Shown here in pieces: positions 44,941-54,221 of a stretch of 64,000 nt of DNA. The position numbers and the translations under genes are program-made. Where the stretch lies: assembly GCF_019038395.1 (NCBI RefSeq), contig NZ_JAGFXZ010000009.1:1-64000 (forward strand), read 5' to 3'. Below the pieces are notes generated by a model, which saw only the letters and a list, made by a program, of their open reading frames with translations, did not search any database and was not told the origin of the DNA. Numbering within the stretch: position 1 is the first letter of the stretch; the number at the start of each line of letters is the position of its first letter. The DNA comes from Acinetobacter sp. BY419. Lineage in GTDB: Bacteria > Pseudomonadota > Gammaproteobacteria > Pseudomonadales > Moraxellaceae.

Positions 44941-45444
44941 GTGCGACTCATTGAATTTAATCAAGCATCACTACAAGATGCCATGACCTTTTTAAAGCAC
45001 TGTGTGCAAATCCCGAGCTGGTCGACCCAAATTGCAGCACAACGTCCTTATGTGTCGGTTGAAGACGTCTTGAATACAGCCCAACAACAGGCAGTGACCT
45101 GGACCTGGGAGGAAATTAAAACAGCTTTGGAGAATCATCCGCGTATTGGTGAGAAAAAGGCCCAGGCTGAATTGAGTGAAATAGAAAAAACATTTTCGAA
45201 TCGTGAACAATCCTCCATTACAGCAGATGAAGAAACCCAGCTGGCTTTGCTGAAAGGCAATATTACCTATGAAAAAAAGTATGGATTTATCTTTCTGATT
45301 AAAGCCTCAGGACTGAGCAGTGAAGATGTCCTTCAAGCGTTGAAATATCGTTTGTTAAACGAGCCAGAGATTGAAAAACGTATTGTCCACAATCAACTGG
45401 CGGAAATTGCCTTGTTAAGACTGTCTGAGGAGCTTCAGGCATGA
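44941..45444 (+). CDS. uraD: OHCU decarboxylase
   Basis: A 167-residue 2-oxo-4-hydroxy-4-carboxy-5-ureidoimidazoline decarboxylase, making S-allantoin from the 5-hydroxyisourate hydrolysis product. The conserved HPRIGEKKA (with catalytic His) and NREQSS motifs are present. The start codon is GTG after a weak ribosome site. The stop overlaps the uraH ATG by 4 bases (ATGA), coupling the two consecutive enzymes. Confidence 0.92.
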   Translation: MRLIEFNQASLQDAMTFLKHCVQIPSWSTQIAAQRPYVSVEDVLNTAQQQAVTWTWEEIKTALENHPRIGEKKAQAELSEIEKTFSNREQSSITADEETQLALLKGNITYEKKYGFIFLIKASGLSSEDVLQALKYRLLNEPEIEKRIVHNQLAEIALLRLSEELQA

Positions 45445-45761
45445 TCAGTACTCATATTTTAGATACACATCTAGGCAAACCTGCGGCACAGGTGAAAATT
45501 AAACTTTTTTCAGAAGACGGAAGCTTGCTCGGTGAAGCTTTGACCAACACAGATGGCCGAGTGGCAGATTTCGGTTTAACTGAATTTAAAGCTGGAAATT
45601 ACAGCCTTGAATTTGCCACTTCTACCTATTTTGAAAGCCTGGGATTAGACACATTCTTTCCTAAAGCTGTCATTCACTTTTATATAAAAGATGCATCACA
45701 GCATTTTCATATTCCTTTGCTGATCAGCCCATTCGCGTACTCCACATATCGCGGCAGCTGA
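45441..45761 (+). CDS. uraH: 5-hydroxyisourate hydrolase (transthyretin-like)
   Basis: A 106-residue transthyretin-family enzyme: STHILDTHLGKPA at the N terminus with the catalytic His, TNTDGR, and the terminal YRGS signature. No signal peptide, so cytoplasmic. It acts after HpxO and before UraD. Overlap with uraD is 4 bases. Confidence 0.93.
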   Translation: MISTHILDTHLGKPAAQVKIKLFSEDGSLLGEALTNTDGRVADFGLTEFKAGNYSLEFATSTYFESLGLDTFFPKAVIHFYIKDASQHFHIPLLISPFAYSTYRGS

Positions 45762-45794
45762 TTTTATTTTTTGACTTTGAGGGAGAGAAAAAGA

Positions 45795-47153
45795 ATGACA
45801 GAACAAAGCAAAACAATTTCACCGGAACATGAATATTTAGGCGCAGGAAAAAGTGCTGCCTATGGTTTACAGCACGTATTGACCATGTACGGCGGTATTA
45901 TTGCACCGCCTTTGATCGTGGGAACAGCAGCAGGTCTGGACGCCTATCAAATTGGGTTATTGATTGCGGCAGCGCTATTTGTAGGAGGGTTAGCCACGAT
46001 ATTACAAACCATTGGCGTGAAGTATATCGGGGCCAAATTACCTTTAGTACAAGGAGTTTCTTTTGCCGGTGTTGCGACCATGGTGGCGATTGTCACCACA
46101 GGTGGCGGTTTGCAAGCAGTCTATGGCGCCGTTATTGTTGCATCCTTGATAGGTTTCTTTATAGCACCTTATTTTTCCAAAATTATTCGCTTCTTTCCGC
46201 CTGTCGTAACCGGCTGTGTAATTACCGTGATTGGTTTATCCTTGTTGCCTGTGGCCGTACGCTGGATGATGGGCGGCAATAAAAATGCACCTGAATGGGG
46301 AAGCGTTGAAAATATCAGTCTGGCATTGATGACCTTAGGCTTGGTGATTTGCTTGAATTTAAGCCGACATGCAGCTGTCCGGCGCTTGTCTATTTTACTG
46401 GCAATTGTATTCGGTTCGGTATTGGCCTATTTATTTGGTTTCGGTGATTTCTCTAAAGTTGCGAGTGGGACATGGATACAAGTTCCAAGCTTCTTTGCTT
46501 TTGGGCTACCGACTTTTGAATTGACTGCGATCATTTCCATGCTGATTGTTACTCTGGTCATTATGACTGAAACCACAGCAGATATTATTGCGGTGGGTGA
46601 AATAGTAGGAACCAAAGTAGATTCGACTCGTATTTCTGATGGCTTGCGTGCCGATATGTTTTCGAGTGCAGTGGCTCCAGTATTTGGTTCCTTTATGCAG
46701 AGTGCTTTTGCACAAAATGTTGGTTTGGTCGCCATCACAGGAGTAAAAAGCCGTTTTGTTGTCGCTGCCGGCGGTATGATTTTAGTGGTTTTGGGGTTGC
46801 TGCCGATTATGGGTCGTTTGATTGCTGCGATTCCTGTACCTGTGCTGGGCGGTGCGGGCTTGGTTCTTTTTGGGACAGTGGCGGCGAGTGGAATCCGTAC
46901 CTTGGCTAAAATTGATTATAACGAGCAAAAAAATCTCATTATTGTCGCGACTGCTATTGCTGCAGGTATGATTCCTATTATCGATCATTCATTTTATGCA
47001 AACTTTCCAAAATGGGTGCAAACCTTATTTCATTCAGGGATTAGCTCTACCTGCTTAATGGCTATTTTATTAAACCTCCTGTTCAATCATCTAAATCTTT
47101 TTAAAAACAAAAGTAATTTGGCAACAGAAATTATTGTAAAGAGCCCTCATTAG
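45795..47153 (+). CDS. NCS2 nucleobase:cation symporter (urate/xanthine permease)
   Basis: A 452-residue inner-membrane protein with about 14 hydrophobic segments. AYGLQHVLTMYGGIIAPPLIVG, LPLVQGVSFAGV and the NAT signature QNVGLVAITG place it in the xanthine/uric acid branch of NCS2. GAGGGAG lies before the ATG at 45795; the TTG at 45771 is unlikely. Its place 33 bases after uraH suggests urate or xanthine uptake for the adjoining enzymes. Confidence 0.9.
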   Translation: MTEQSKTISPEHEYLGAGKSAAYGLQHVLTMYGGIIAPPLIVGTAAGLDAYQIGLLIAAALFVGGLATILQTIGVKYIGAKLPLVQGVSFAGVATMVAIVTTGGGLQAVYGAVIVASLIGFFIAPYFSKIIRFFPPVVTGCVITVIGLSLLPVAVRWMMGGNKNAPEWGSVENISLALMTLGLVICLNLSRHAAVRRLSILLAIVFGSVLAYLFGFGDFSKVASGTWIQVPSFFAFGLPTFELTAIISMLIVTLVIMTETTADIIAVGEIVGTKVDSTRISDGLRADMFSSAVAPVFGSFMQSAFAQNVGLVAITGVKSRFVVAAGGMILVVLGLLPIMGRLIAAIPVPVLGGAGLVLFGTVAASGIRTLAKIDYNEQKNLIIVATAIAAGMIPIIDHSFYANFPKWVQTLFHSGISSTCLMAILLNLLFNHLNLFKNKSNLATEIIVKSPH

Positions 47154-47176
47154 AATTTTTAAGCTAAGATTAAAAC

Positions 47177-47200
47177 AGCCCGATAAAATGGGCTTTTTTT
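47177..47200 (+). terminator. Intrinsic terminator after the NCS2 permease
   Basis: AGCCC and GGGCT arms around an 8-base loop, followed by seven T residues. Confidence 0.75.
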
Positions 47201-47279
47201 ATCAAAAATTAAAAAAGTTGGCTTTGATTTTGCTTTACCTCTTGAGTGATCTTTCTATTACTATTGGGGTACCTTTTTT

Positions 47280-48005
47280 ATGAAATTCACTCAAGTTGCT
47301 GTTGCCACTTTAATCGTATTAGGTGCTATATCAGCACAGGCAAAACCGATCTGGCAAGACTTCAGCATTTCAGGCCTGTATGGGAAAAATTATGAATTGA
47401 TTGCACGTGAAGACAAGCAATCCACGATAACTGCTGAATATACTGCGAAGCTTAAATATGGTGATTTCTTTGCCTTTGCTGACCGTACCAACAATGATGT
47501 AGATGGCAATCAGACATATTTTGAGGTTTCACCTCGTCTAAGTTTAGGCGCAGTTACCGGTCAAAAACTCGAGCTTGGACCGATTAAAGATGTTTTGCTG
47601 GCCAGCACGTGGGAAGGAGGCTCCGGTTTTAACAACTACCTTTATGGTGTTGGTGTCGACCTTGCGATTCCATATTTTCAATATGCTCAGTTAAACTTCT
47701 ATAAAGCTGACAACTACAAAAATAATCCAGATGATTATCAAATGACTTTCGTATTTGGTATTCCTTTAAAAGCCGGTTCAGAAGATTTTCTTGTTGATGG
47801 TTTTCTTGACTGGTCTACAGACGAAGGCGACAATCACGCCAGTGAATTGAACTGGACTACACAGTGGAAATGGAATGCGGGTAAACACATATCTCCAGAT
47901 ACTCGCTTATACCTCGGTATCGAATATTCCGTATGGCACAATAAATATGCGATTAATGGCATGGATGAAAACAACGTCAGTGCTTTAGTGAAATATCATT
48001 TTTAA
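47280..48005 (+). CDS. Tsx/OmpK-like nucleoside-specific outer-membrane channel
   Basis: A 241-residue outer-membrane protein. The signal peptide ends AQA at residue 21. WQDFSISGLYGKNYELI, YGDFFAFADRTN and LGIEYSVWHNKYAI, ending in Phe, match the Tsx-like channel family, which passes nucleosides and related compounds. It stands alone between terminators in the purine locus and probably supplies outer-membrane entry for purines. Confidence 0.87.
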   Translation: MKFTQVAVATLIVLGAISAQAKPIWQDFSISGLYGKNYELIAREDKQSTITAEYTAKLKYGDFFAFADRTNNDVDGNQTYFEVSPRLSLGAVTGQKLELGPIKDVLLASTWEGGSGFNNYLYGVGVDLAIPYFQYAQLNFYKADNYKNNPDDYQMTFVFGIPLKAGSEDFLVDGFLDWSTDEGDNHASELNWTTQWKWNAGKHISPDTRLYLGIEYSVWHNKYAINGMDENNVSALVKYHF

Positions 48006-48030
48006 GTAAATCAGTTCCCAAAAAATTAAA

Positions 48031-48055
48031 AGCCCTTAAAAATAAGGGCTTTTTT
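48031..48055. terminator. Bidirectional terminator between Tsx-like and allA genes
   Basis: AGCCCTTA and TAAGGGCT flank a 4-base loop, with A-run before and T-run after, between convergent genes. Confidence 0.8.
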
Positions 48056-48060
48056 AATCA

Positions 48061-48552
48061 TTAAAAGACTATAAGCATTTTTTGAGGAAACGTATAAACA
48101 TCGCAGTTCGGTCCGGTTCCAATTCGATCTACCACCACAAAATCACTCGATGCTTCAAGCGTGAGTAAGGGGTGATGCCATGTACCGGCACGATAATTTA
48201 TGCCTTGCGAACCGTCACTCATGAATACCTGAATCTGACCAAGATCGGGTTGCTGGTGATTAAGAGTAGGGGCAACAATAATCAAAAATTGCTGACCCTG
48301 CATAGGAATAAAAGTTTGTGAACCGAGAGGATGCCTTTCCAGCATTGAAATTTCAAAAGGGATTGCCGTGGCCTGAATATTCCTGAATATACTGAGTCCA
48401 GCTTTTGCATCAGTTTCTACCTCTGCCAAGGCATGATAACGCTCAGTCTGCTGCTCATTGATATGAAAAAAATGATTACCCTGACAGGCAATGACTTCAC
48501 CATAAGGCAGAAAAGCTTCAGCCGTTAAAGGCTGGATTTTTACAGTTGGCAT
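48061..48552 (-). CDS. allA: Ureidoglycolate lyase
   Basis: A 163-residue cupin-type enzyme splitting ureidoglycolate to glyoxylate and urea. PLTAEAFLPYGEVI, MLERHPLGSQTFIPM and GTWHHPLLTLE match the family. In-frame starts exist at 48591, 48567 and 48552; I prefer 48552 (MPTVKIQPL) after GGAG, 20 bases beyond the allantoicase stop. It forms a two-gene leftward operon with alc. Confidence 0.92.
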   Translation of the reverse strand: MPTVKIQPLTAEAFLPYGEVIACQGNHFFHINEQQTERYHALAEVETDAKAGLSIFRNIQATAIPFEISMLERHPLGSQTFIPMQGQQFLIIVAPTLNHQQPDLGQIQVFMSDGSQGINYRAGTWHHPLLTLEASSDFVVVDRIGTGPNCDVYTFPQKMLIVF

Positions 48553-48572
48553 GTTCAAAGTCTCCATCAGCT

Positions 48573-49577
48573 TTAAATCCTTTTCCCCCATAAGCGAATC
48601 CGGCTGATCCCGCCATCCGGGATCATATTCACACGGATATGCGAAATTTTTTCGTGCTGTAAGATTTCATCGATGTAATGATGGATGTGATCCATTTGCA
48701 TGGGCTGTGCCTCTAATAAAAAGGGCCAGAACATACTTTGTGGAATGAGTTGTGGATCAGTCGCATCTTCAATATAAATGGCTTGAAGAGAAACTTCAGC
48801 TGGATAGTTTCCTTTAAAATGTGCGGTATCAATATCAATTTTTTCAATTCGGGCACTTGTGCCTAGAGCTAAAATGCACCAGTCAAAACCAGGAGCACGG
48901 CGACGTTTTGTTTCCCAGCCATCGCCCATGTTGATACCGCGACCCGGATTAATCAAATTACGTGGGTGACCAAAATGTGCATCGCTATAGGCAATCACAC
49001 GGCCGCCATTTTCCAGTGCCAATACATCCAGAATTTGATCATGATCGTGAAGATCAATTTTTACACTGCCATATACTTTAAAGCGTGCAACACCGCCATC
49101 TGGATAAATATTCAAGCGGATATGGGTAAATGTGTGGCTTGTTGAGATCTGGAAAATATGGTGCTGGCTAGGTCGGAGGACGTTATTTTCTAAAATACTG
49201 ATCCATTCTGCTACTTCGATATTTCCATCTGGTGCATAGCAAGCTTCAACAGAAGCAGAGGCCGGATAATTACCGCTAAAAAAAGTCGTATCAATATCCA
49301 GTGCCTGAATTTGACCCGCAACCGCCAGTTTGATAATGGCCCAGTCATAGCCTGAAAAGCGCTTACGGCGTGTTTCCCAACCATCCATCCATTTGCCATG
49401 CTCATCAAACTTGTCTTCAACAAAAACCGGTGCATCAAATTGCAACATCCGTTTTGCTTCAGCAAAAAACTCATCCGAACATTCAAGAATTTCTGCACCA
49501 ATTCGAGCATCTGCCAGATTGGTTAACTGCTGCAGTGAAGCAGGCAAATCAAAAATTGGAGCTAATAAGGTCGCCAT
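48573..49577 (-). CDS. alc: Allantoicase
   Basis: A 334-residue protein with two tandem allantoicase domains, each containing a DGWE(T)(R/K)RR motif (KWMDGWETRRKRFSGYDW and NMGDGWETKRRRAPGFDW) and a SHIRxNxxPDGGxxR end motif. It hydrolyses allantoate to ureidoglycolate and urea. The upstream region contains the start of an open divergent spacer towards hpxO. Confidence 0.93.
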   Translation of the reverse strand: MATLLAPIFDLPASLQQLTNLADARIGAEILECSDEFFAEAKRMLQFDAPVFVEDKFDEHGKWMDGWETRRKRFSGYDWAIIKLAVAGQIQALDIDTTFFSGNYPASASVEACYAPDGNIEVAEWISILENNVLRPSQHHIFQISTSHTFTHIRLNIYPDGGVARFKVYGSVKIDLHDHDQILDVLALENGGRVIAYSDAHFGHPRNLINPGRGINMGDGWETKRRRAPGFDWCILALGTSARIEKIDIDTAHFKGNYPAEVSLQAIYIEDATDPQLIPQSMFWPFLLEAQPMQMDHIHHYIDEILQHEKISHIRVNMIPDGGISRIRLWGKRI

Positions 49578-49786
49578 CTTAAATTTCCGTAATAGTTATA
49601 AGTCACATGAATGCGTATTTTCTAAAAAAGCGAATTTGATTCTGCATTTATAAAAAACAGGGCATTAGATGGATTTAAAAGCACAGCTTGTGCCAACTTT
49701 CGCCATTTTTTTAGTGCATTTTTTTAACAATGGCACGTTTTTAGCTATTTATCTGGTAATTCATATTAAATAACCGGGAGTAATAG

Positions 49787-50944
49787 ATGGAGATTGCAAT
49801 TATTGGGGCAGGAATGGGTGGTTTAACCGCAGGAATTGCACTAAAAAAGTTCGGTCATCAAGTCACCATCTATGAACAAGCAGAACAAATTTTACCTGTA
49901 GGTGCTGCAATTTCCTTGTGGTCGAATGGGGTGAAATGTCTGAATTATCTAGGTTTGACTGAGCAGGTGGCAAAGCTGGGTGGCCAAATGGATAATTTAG
50001 CCTATATCGATGGCTTAAGTGGCGAGATCATGACCCAATTTAGCTTAGCGCCTTTAATTGAAGAAGTCGGTCAACGTCCATATCCAGTATCACGTGCTGA
50101 ATTACAAAATATGCTAATGGATGCATTTGGCCGGCAGGAGATTCAGCTTGGTAAAAAAATGGTGTCGATTGCGGATAATGGCCAATATGTCGAAATTGGT
50201 TTCCAGGATGGCAGCAATGCCCGTGCAGAGCTATTGATTGGCGCGGATGGCACTCATTCGATGACACGTCAATATGTGCTGGGTGAGCAAGTTGAACGCC
50301 GCTATGCAGGCTATGTGAACTGGAATGGCCTGATTGAAATATCTAAGGATTTAGCACCGGCAAAACAGTGGACAACGTTTGTGGGTGAGGGCAAGCGCGC
50401 ATCGCTTATGCCTGTGGCAGACCAGCGCTTTTATTTCTTCTTTGATGTGCCATTGCCTGTGGGTTTAGAAAATAACCGGACAGAATATAAGACCTTATTA
50501 AAACAGTATTTTTCCGGTTGGTGCCCACCGGTTCAACACCTGATTGACAGCATTGATGAACAAAAAACCAATCGGGTCGAAATTCACGATATTGAACCCT
50601 TTACCCAGTTCTATAAGGGACGTGTCGTGATTTTAGGGGATGCCGCACATAGCACCACCCCTGATATTGGACAAGGGGGCTGCCAGGCGATGGAAGATTC
50701 GATTTATTTATCTCGTGCCTTGCAAATTAACACCTTAGGTTTGGAGGATGCTTTAAAGCGCTATCAAAACAAGCGGAATGAACGTGCCAATGAACTGGTC
50801 CTGCGTGCACGTAAACGTTGTGATGTAACACATATGAAAGATGAGCAGATTACCCAGGCCTGGTATGACGACCTGCGTAAAGAGCAAGGTCCCCATATTA
50901 TGAAAGGGATTATCAGTAATATTGTGGGTAATCCACTGGATTAA
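49787..50944 (+). CDS. hpxO: FAD-dependent urate hydroxylase
   Basis: A 385-residue class A flavoprotein monooxygenase converting urate to 5-hydroxyisourate with [17 protein letters not shown] is the FAD motif, then [18 protein letters not shown] and [21 protein letters not shown]. The length and motifs match Klebsiella HpxO. It replaces cofactor-free uricase in this pathway. ACCGGGAG precedes the ATG. A terminator at 50973-51003 separates it from the convergent LysR gene. Confidence 0.93.
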   Translation: MEIAIIGAGMGGLTAGIALKKFGHQVTIYEQAEQILPVGAAISLWSNGVKCLNYLGLTEQVAKLGGQMDNLAYIDGLSGEIMTQFSLAPLIEEVGQRPYPVSRAELQNMLMDAFGRQEIQLGKKMVSIADNGQYVEIGFQDGSNARAELLIGADGTHSMTRQYVLGEQVERRYAGYVNWNGLIEISKDLAPAKQWTTFVGEGKRASLMPVADQRFYFFFDVPLPVGLENNRTEYKTLLKQYFSGWCPPVQHLIDSIDEQKTNRVEIHDIEPFTQFYKGRVVILGDAAHSTTPDIGQGGCQAMEDSIYLSRALQINTLGLEDALKRYQNKRNERANELVLRARKRCDVTHMKDEQITQAWYDDLRKEQGPHIMKGIISNIVGNPLD

Positions 50945-50972
50945 ACCCAGTAAATCTCATCCATCCATATTG

Positions 50973-51003
50973 AAAAACCGCGATTTTGGTCATTGCGGTT
51001 TTT
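50973..51003. terminator. Terminator between hpxO and the LysR gene
   Basis: AAAAACCGC and GCGGTTTTT flank a 13-base loop and are followed by further T residues. Confidence 0.75.
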
Positions 51004-51032
51004 TTATAGGATACCGTTGCATTCTTAAAAGA

Positions 51033-51956
51033 TTACAGTTGCTGCATTTTGGTTTTCAAGGCTTCCATCTGCTCAGTAATATGTTTAATCATCAACTGCG
51101 AAACGCGTGAAATTTGGCGTTTTGGCGCCACACACAGGGCAATGGTCAGCGGATGCAGACCTCTTTCTAAAATTGGTTTAAAGACCAGTTCATTTCGTTC
51201 AACATCAGGTAAAACATCCAGATAGCTAAAGATTCCAATGCCTAAATTCTCTTTAATTAAAGCATTCATCAGGCGTATATCATTCGATTCAGTTTTACGT
51301 GCAGGGATGAATTTATGATGCTTATACATGGCTTGCACATAATCATGGATAATTAAGGGTTCTGAAGGAATAAAATGATTGTCATTTAAGGTATCTGAAA
51401 AATAAATCTTTTCTACTTGAGCGAGTGGATGTAATGTTCCCATCACAAAACCCAAAGGTAATTCTAGGAAATGAACCACCTCAAGATGTTGATGTGATTT
51501 TGGATTGAGAATTAAACCGAAATCCAGTTCTGCGTCGATAATTTTCTTGGCGACCACTTCACTGTCAGCGACCCGAATATTAAAATTAATCCAGGGATAG
51601 TTTTCATACATATATTGCATAGACTGCATGACAAACCCATCATTTAAGGCCGAGATTAAACCAAATTCGATGCTTCCACGCGTAAGCCCCTGAATCTCGT
51701 CAAAACGGATTCGTGTTTGCTGGAATTCTTTTTGCCATTTCAACACATCGGCATAGAGCAATTCACCGGCAAGGGTAAGTTTTAAACCACTAGGCAAACG
51801 CTCAAACAAGACAATTCCCAATTCCTCTTCAGCCAGCGCAATTTGCCGGTGTACAGCAGACACGGAAATAAATAATTGATCTGCAGCTTTGCGTAAACTG
51901 CCGGTTTTTGCCACAGCTATAAAATATTCTGAAAATCGAGAAAAAGGCGTATTCAT
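51033..51956 (-). CDS. LysR-family regulator (HpxR-like)
   Basis: A 307-residue LysR protein. The helix-turn-helix region is FIAVAKTGSLRKAADQLFISVSAVHRQIALAEEELG. It lies between hpxO and a divergent Rieske oxygenase gene, the position of hpxR between hpxO and hpxDE in Klebsiella. It is thus the likely activator of purine genes in response to urate or hypoxanthine. GTG (51980), TTG (51968) and ATG (51956) starts are possible; 51956 is the conservative choice. Confidence 0.83.
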   Translation of the reverse strand: MNTPFSRFSEYFIAVAKTGSLRKAADQLFISVSAVHRQIALAEEELGIVLFERLPSGLKLTLAGELLYADVLKWQKEFQQTRIRFDEIQGLTRGSIEFGLISALNDGFVMQSMQYMYENYPWINFNIRVADSEVVAKKIIDAELDFGLILNPKSHQHLEVVHFLELPLGFVMGTLHPLAQVEKIYFSDTLNDNHFIPSEPLIIHDYVQAMYKHHKFIPARKTESNDIRLMNALIKENLGIGIFSYLDVLPDVERNELVFKPILERGLHPLTIALCVAPKRQISRVSQLMIKHITEQMEALKTKMQQL

Positions 51957-52079
51957 CAATTTAGTCAAGCTTAGAACCACCTTTTATTCAAATTAACATT
52001 TTAGATAAAAGGTGTTATGCGAGTTTTATGCCAAATGAGGAGTTTTTATTGACGCATCCATCAGTTTTCCAATGGAGTG

Positions 52080-52094
52080 TTCTAATTTTTAGAA
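52080..52094. promoter_or_regulatory. LysR-box-like repeat before the second Rieske gene
   Basis: TTCTAA-TTT-TTAGAA fits the T-N11-A symmetry of LysR sites and lies between the divergent LysR and Rieske genes. TGTTCTAATTT (52079-52089) also occurs before the first Rieske gene. Confidence 0.45.
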
Positions 52095-52234
52095 TGATTT
52101 ATACGAAACACTCTAATAGACAGAATGGTAAAAAATTAAGTAATTTCAATAATAAGAACAGCCCGGATTGCATATTTATGCACTTTTTGAGGTCTGTAAA
52201 AAGATAAGGCAACAAAACATAAAATAGGTTTTAT

Positions 52235-53290
52235 ATGAATGCAATTCCAGTCACCAATTTATTCAACAAGCCCTGTTATAGCCAGTTTGATGATCAGGAC
52301 TGGGATATTCTGGTTCATCACTGGTATCCGGTTGCACGTATTCAAGACGTTTCGATTCAACCTCAACAAGTGATGCTGCTTGATGTCAAACTAGCACTGT
52401 ATAAAACGGAAAGTGGCACAATTCATTTGGTGCGTGATATCTGCCCACATCGGGGTGTGCCCTTGACCAAAGGTTGGGTGTCCGGCGAAAACATTGTCTG
52501 TCCTTATCATGGCTTACACTACAATGGGGAAGGAAAATGTGTCAAAATTCCGGCACAGCCCGAGCTGACCAAGATTTCTGATCGCTTTTCACTAACTAAA
52601 TTTCCAGTAGTCGAAAAATACGGTTTGATCTGGACCAGTATTTTTAGCCGTGACCCATCAAAAGCCAATTTCCCTGTCTTGGATACTTGGGACATGTCCG
52701 ATCATCAAGCGATTTTACCGCCTTTCGTCGATATTGGAGGCTCAAGTGGACGTCAGCTGGAAGGCTTTATTGATGTTGCACATTTTGCCTGGGTACATCA
52801 TGGTTCTTTCGCTGATCCTGATAATCAGATTGTACCTAAATATACTACCGAGCGTACAGATTACGGCTTGCATACTGAATATGTCAGTAATGTCAGTAAC
52901 TATCCACATGGCATTCAGGATCTGGCACCGGAAGGCTTTTTATGGAAACGGGTATTTGATGTCTACCCACCATTTTCTGCAGTGTTGACGGTACATTTTC
53001 CAGAGCAAGGACTGTTAAAAATTCTGAATGCCTGTTGTCCGGTATCACACAATAAAACCCGTTTATTCGTGCCACTGACACGTAACTTCGATACCACAGG
53101 TGATTTACAGGCTGTCTATGACTTTAATGCACAAATCTTTGCAGAAGATCAGGATATGGTTGAAAGCCAAAAACCCGAAGAATTACCGCTCGATATTTCC
53201 ATGGAAGCGCATTTTGAAGCTGACCGATCTTCAACCACGTACCGTAGAATATTAGCCGAATGTGGTTTAAGTAAACGTTATGTTGTTTAA
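52235..53290 (+). CDS. Rieske non-heme iron oxygenase (HpxD-like paralogue 2)
   Basis: A 351-residue oxygenase subunit. Cluster ligands are CPHRG and CPYHG, and the mononuclear iron motif is EGFIDVAHFAWVHH. Paralogous to the leftward protein at 42474-43520, sharing QDW...WYPVA near the N terminus and DLS/DISMEAHF-ADRSS-YR near the C terminus. Placement beside the HpxR-like regulator and a purine deaminase makes it the best HpxD candidate (hypoxanthine/xanthine hydroxylation). The HpxE-like reductase is absent from this window. AAAATAGG weakly precedes the ATG. Confidence 0.83.
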   Translation: MNAIPVTNLFNKPCYSQFDDQDWDILVHHWYPVARIQDVSIQPQQVMLLDVKLALYKTESGTIHLVRDICPHRGVPLTKGWVSGENIVCPYHGLHYNGEGKCVKIPAQPELTKISDRFSLTKFPVVEKYGLIWTSIFSRDPSKANFPVLDTWDMSDHQAILPPFVDIGGSSGRQLEGFIDVAHFAWVHHGSFADPDNQIVPKYTTERTDYGLHTEYVSNVSNYPHGIQDLAPEGFLWKRVFDVYPPFSAVLTVHFPEQGLLKILNACCPVSHNKTRLFVPLTRNFDTTGDLQAVYDFNAQIFAEDQDMVESQKPEELPLDISMEAHFEADRSSTTYRRILAECGLSKRYVV

Positions 53291-53406
53291 ATAAAAACAA
53301 GAATTAAAATGGGTTGAGAGTATTTAAATAATATTGATATTTATTTAAATCTAGATCCTATTTTCAATATAAACAGATATTAAATTTAAAATACAGGATT
53401 ATTTTA

Positions 53407-53888
53407 ATGCACCGTCCAGATCAGGAACAGATATTAAAGTTTTTGCGTTTATCAAATGATGTTGGACGGCGTGCCATGCAATTGGGTCATCATCCTTTTG
53501 GTGCAATTTTGATTGCTCCGGATCATGAGACGATTCTATTGACTCAATGCAATATTGATACGGTCAATCATGCCGAATCCACGCTTGCGCGTGTGGCAGC
53601 AACCAACTACCCGGCAGATTATGGCAATGTACACTATATACTGCTGTTGAGCCTTGCTGCATGTGTGCTGGAACCATTTACTGGGCCAATATTGGCCGTG
53701 TTGTTTATGGTATGTCAGAGGAACGCTTACTGACCTGCACGGGTAACCATCATGAAAATCCCACCATGAGTGTCAGTTCCCATTATGTGTTTAGCCATGG
53801 GCAAAAAGACATTGATCTGATCGGTCCGATTGTCGAGATTGAAGCTGAAATGGTCAGTTTACAGCAGCAGTTCTGGCAAAACCATTAA
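53407..53888 (+). pseudogene. Frameshifted nucleoside/guanine deaminase (CDA superfamily)
   Basis: Two frames together encode a complete zinc deaminase of about 160 residues. The first gives the HAE motif (NHAESTLAR) and ends in frame shift; the second, readable from 53622, continues WQCTLYTAVEPCCMCAGTIYWANIGRVVYG with PCCMC. Loss of one base in GATTAT(T)GGC at about 53617-53622 explains the break. Family members deaminate guanine or related purines. Either a recent pseudogene or a sequencing error in a T-pair. Confidence 0.87.
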
Positions 53889-54221
53889 GTCAAACCCCAA
53901 AAAAATCCCATTTTTAATGGGATTTTTTATTTTATATCAAAATTAATATTAATATAAAAATGCACAATTTAATAACACTTAATATTTTTATGCTCAATCA
54001 TGATTCATTTATTCAAAATCATAAAGTAATATTCCTATTTAGTTAAATTAAAATATTCAAGAAGACCATTATTTTAAATAAAATTTATTTTAAAAGAGGA
54101 TATTTTAATCAATCTGGAATGTTTATTGCTATTGATATATTGAACAGACTGAGCTCATTCGAGTAAAGCCATTTTTAATGGTGTGTGTCTTGTGACACTG
54201 AACAACCAAGAGTAGAAGAGA
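53889..54221. other. 333-bp AT-rich leader of the ABC transporter operon
   Basis: It contains a terminator (53901-53927, arms AAAAATCCCAT and ATGGGATTTTT) for the deaminase gene, then AT-rich DNA. I looked for purine riboswitch core motifs here and saw none. A small TGTC-N-GACA hairpin lies near 54187-54200. Confidence 0.55.
53901..53928 (+). terminator. Intrinsic terminator after the deaminase pseudogene
   Basis: AAAAATCCCAT and ATGGGATTTTT flank a 5-base loop and are followed by T residues. Confidence 0.8.

Noticed and set aside
53929..54221. Purine riboswitch before the BMP transporter operon
   Set aside because: I looked for the conserved purine-aptamer core and paired loops and did not see them; only a small local hairpin is present.
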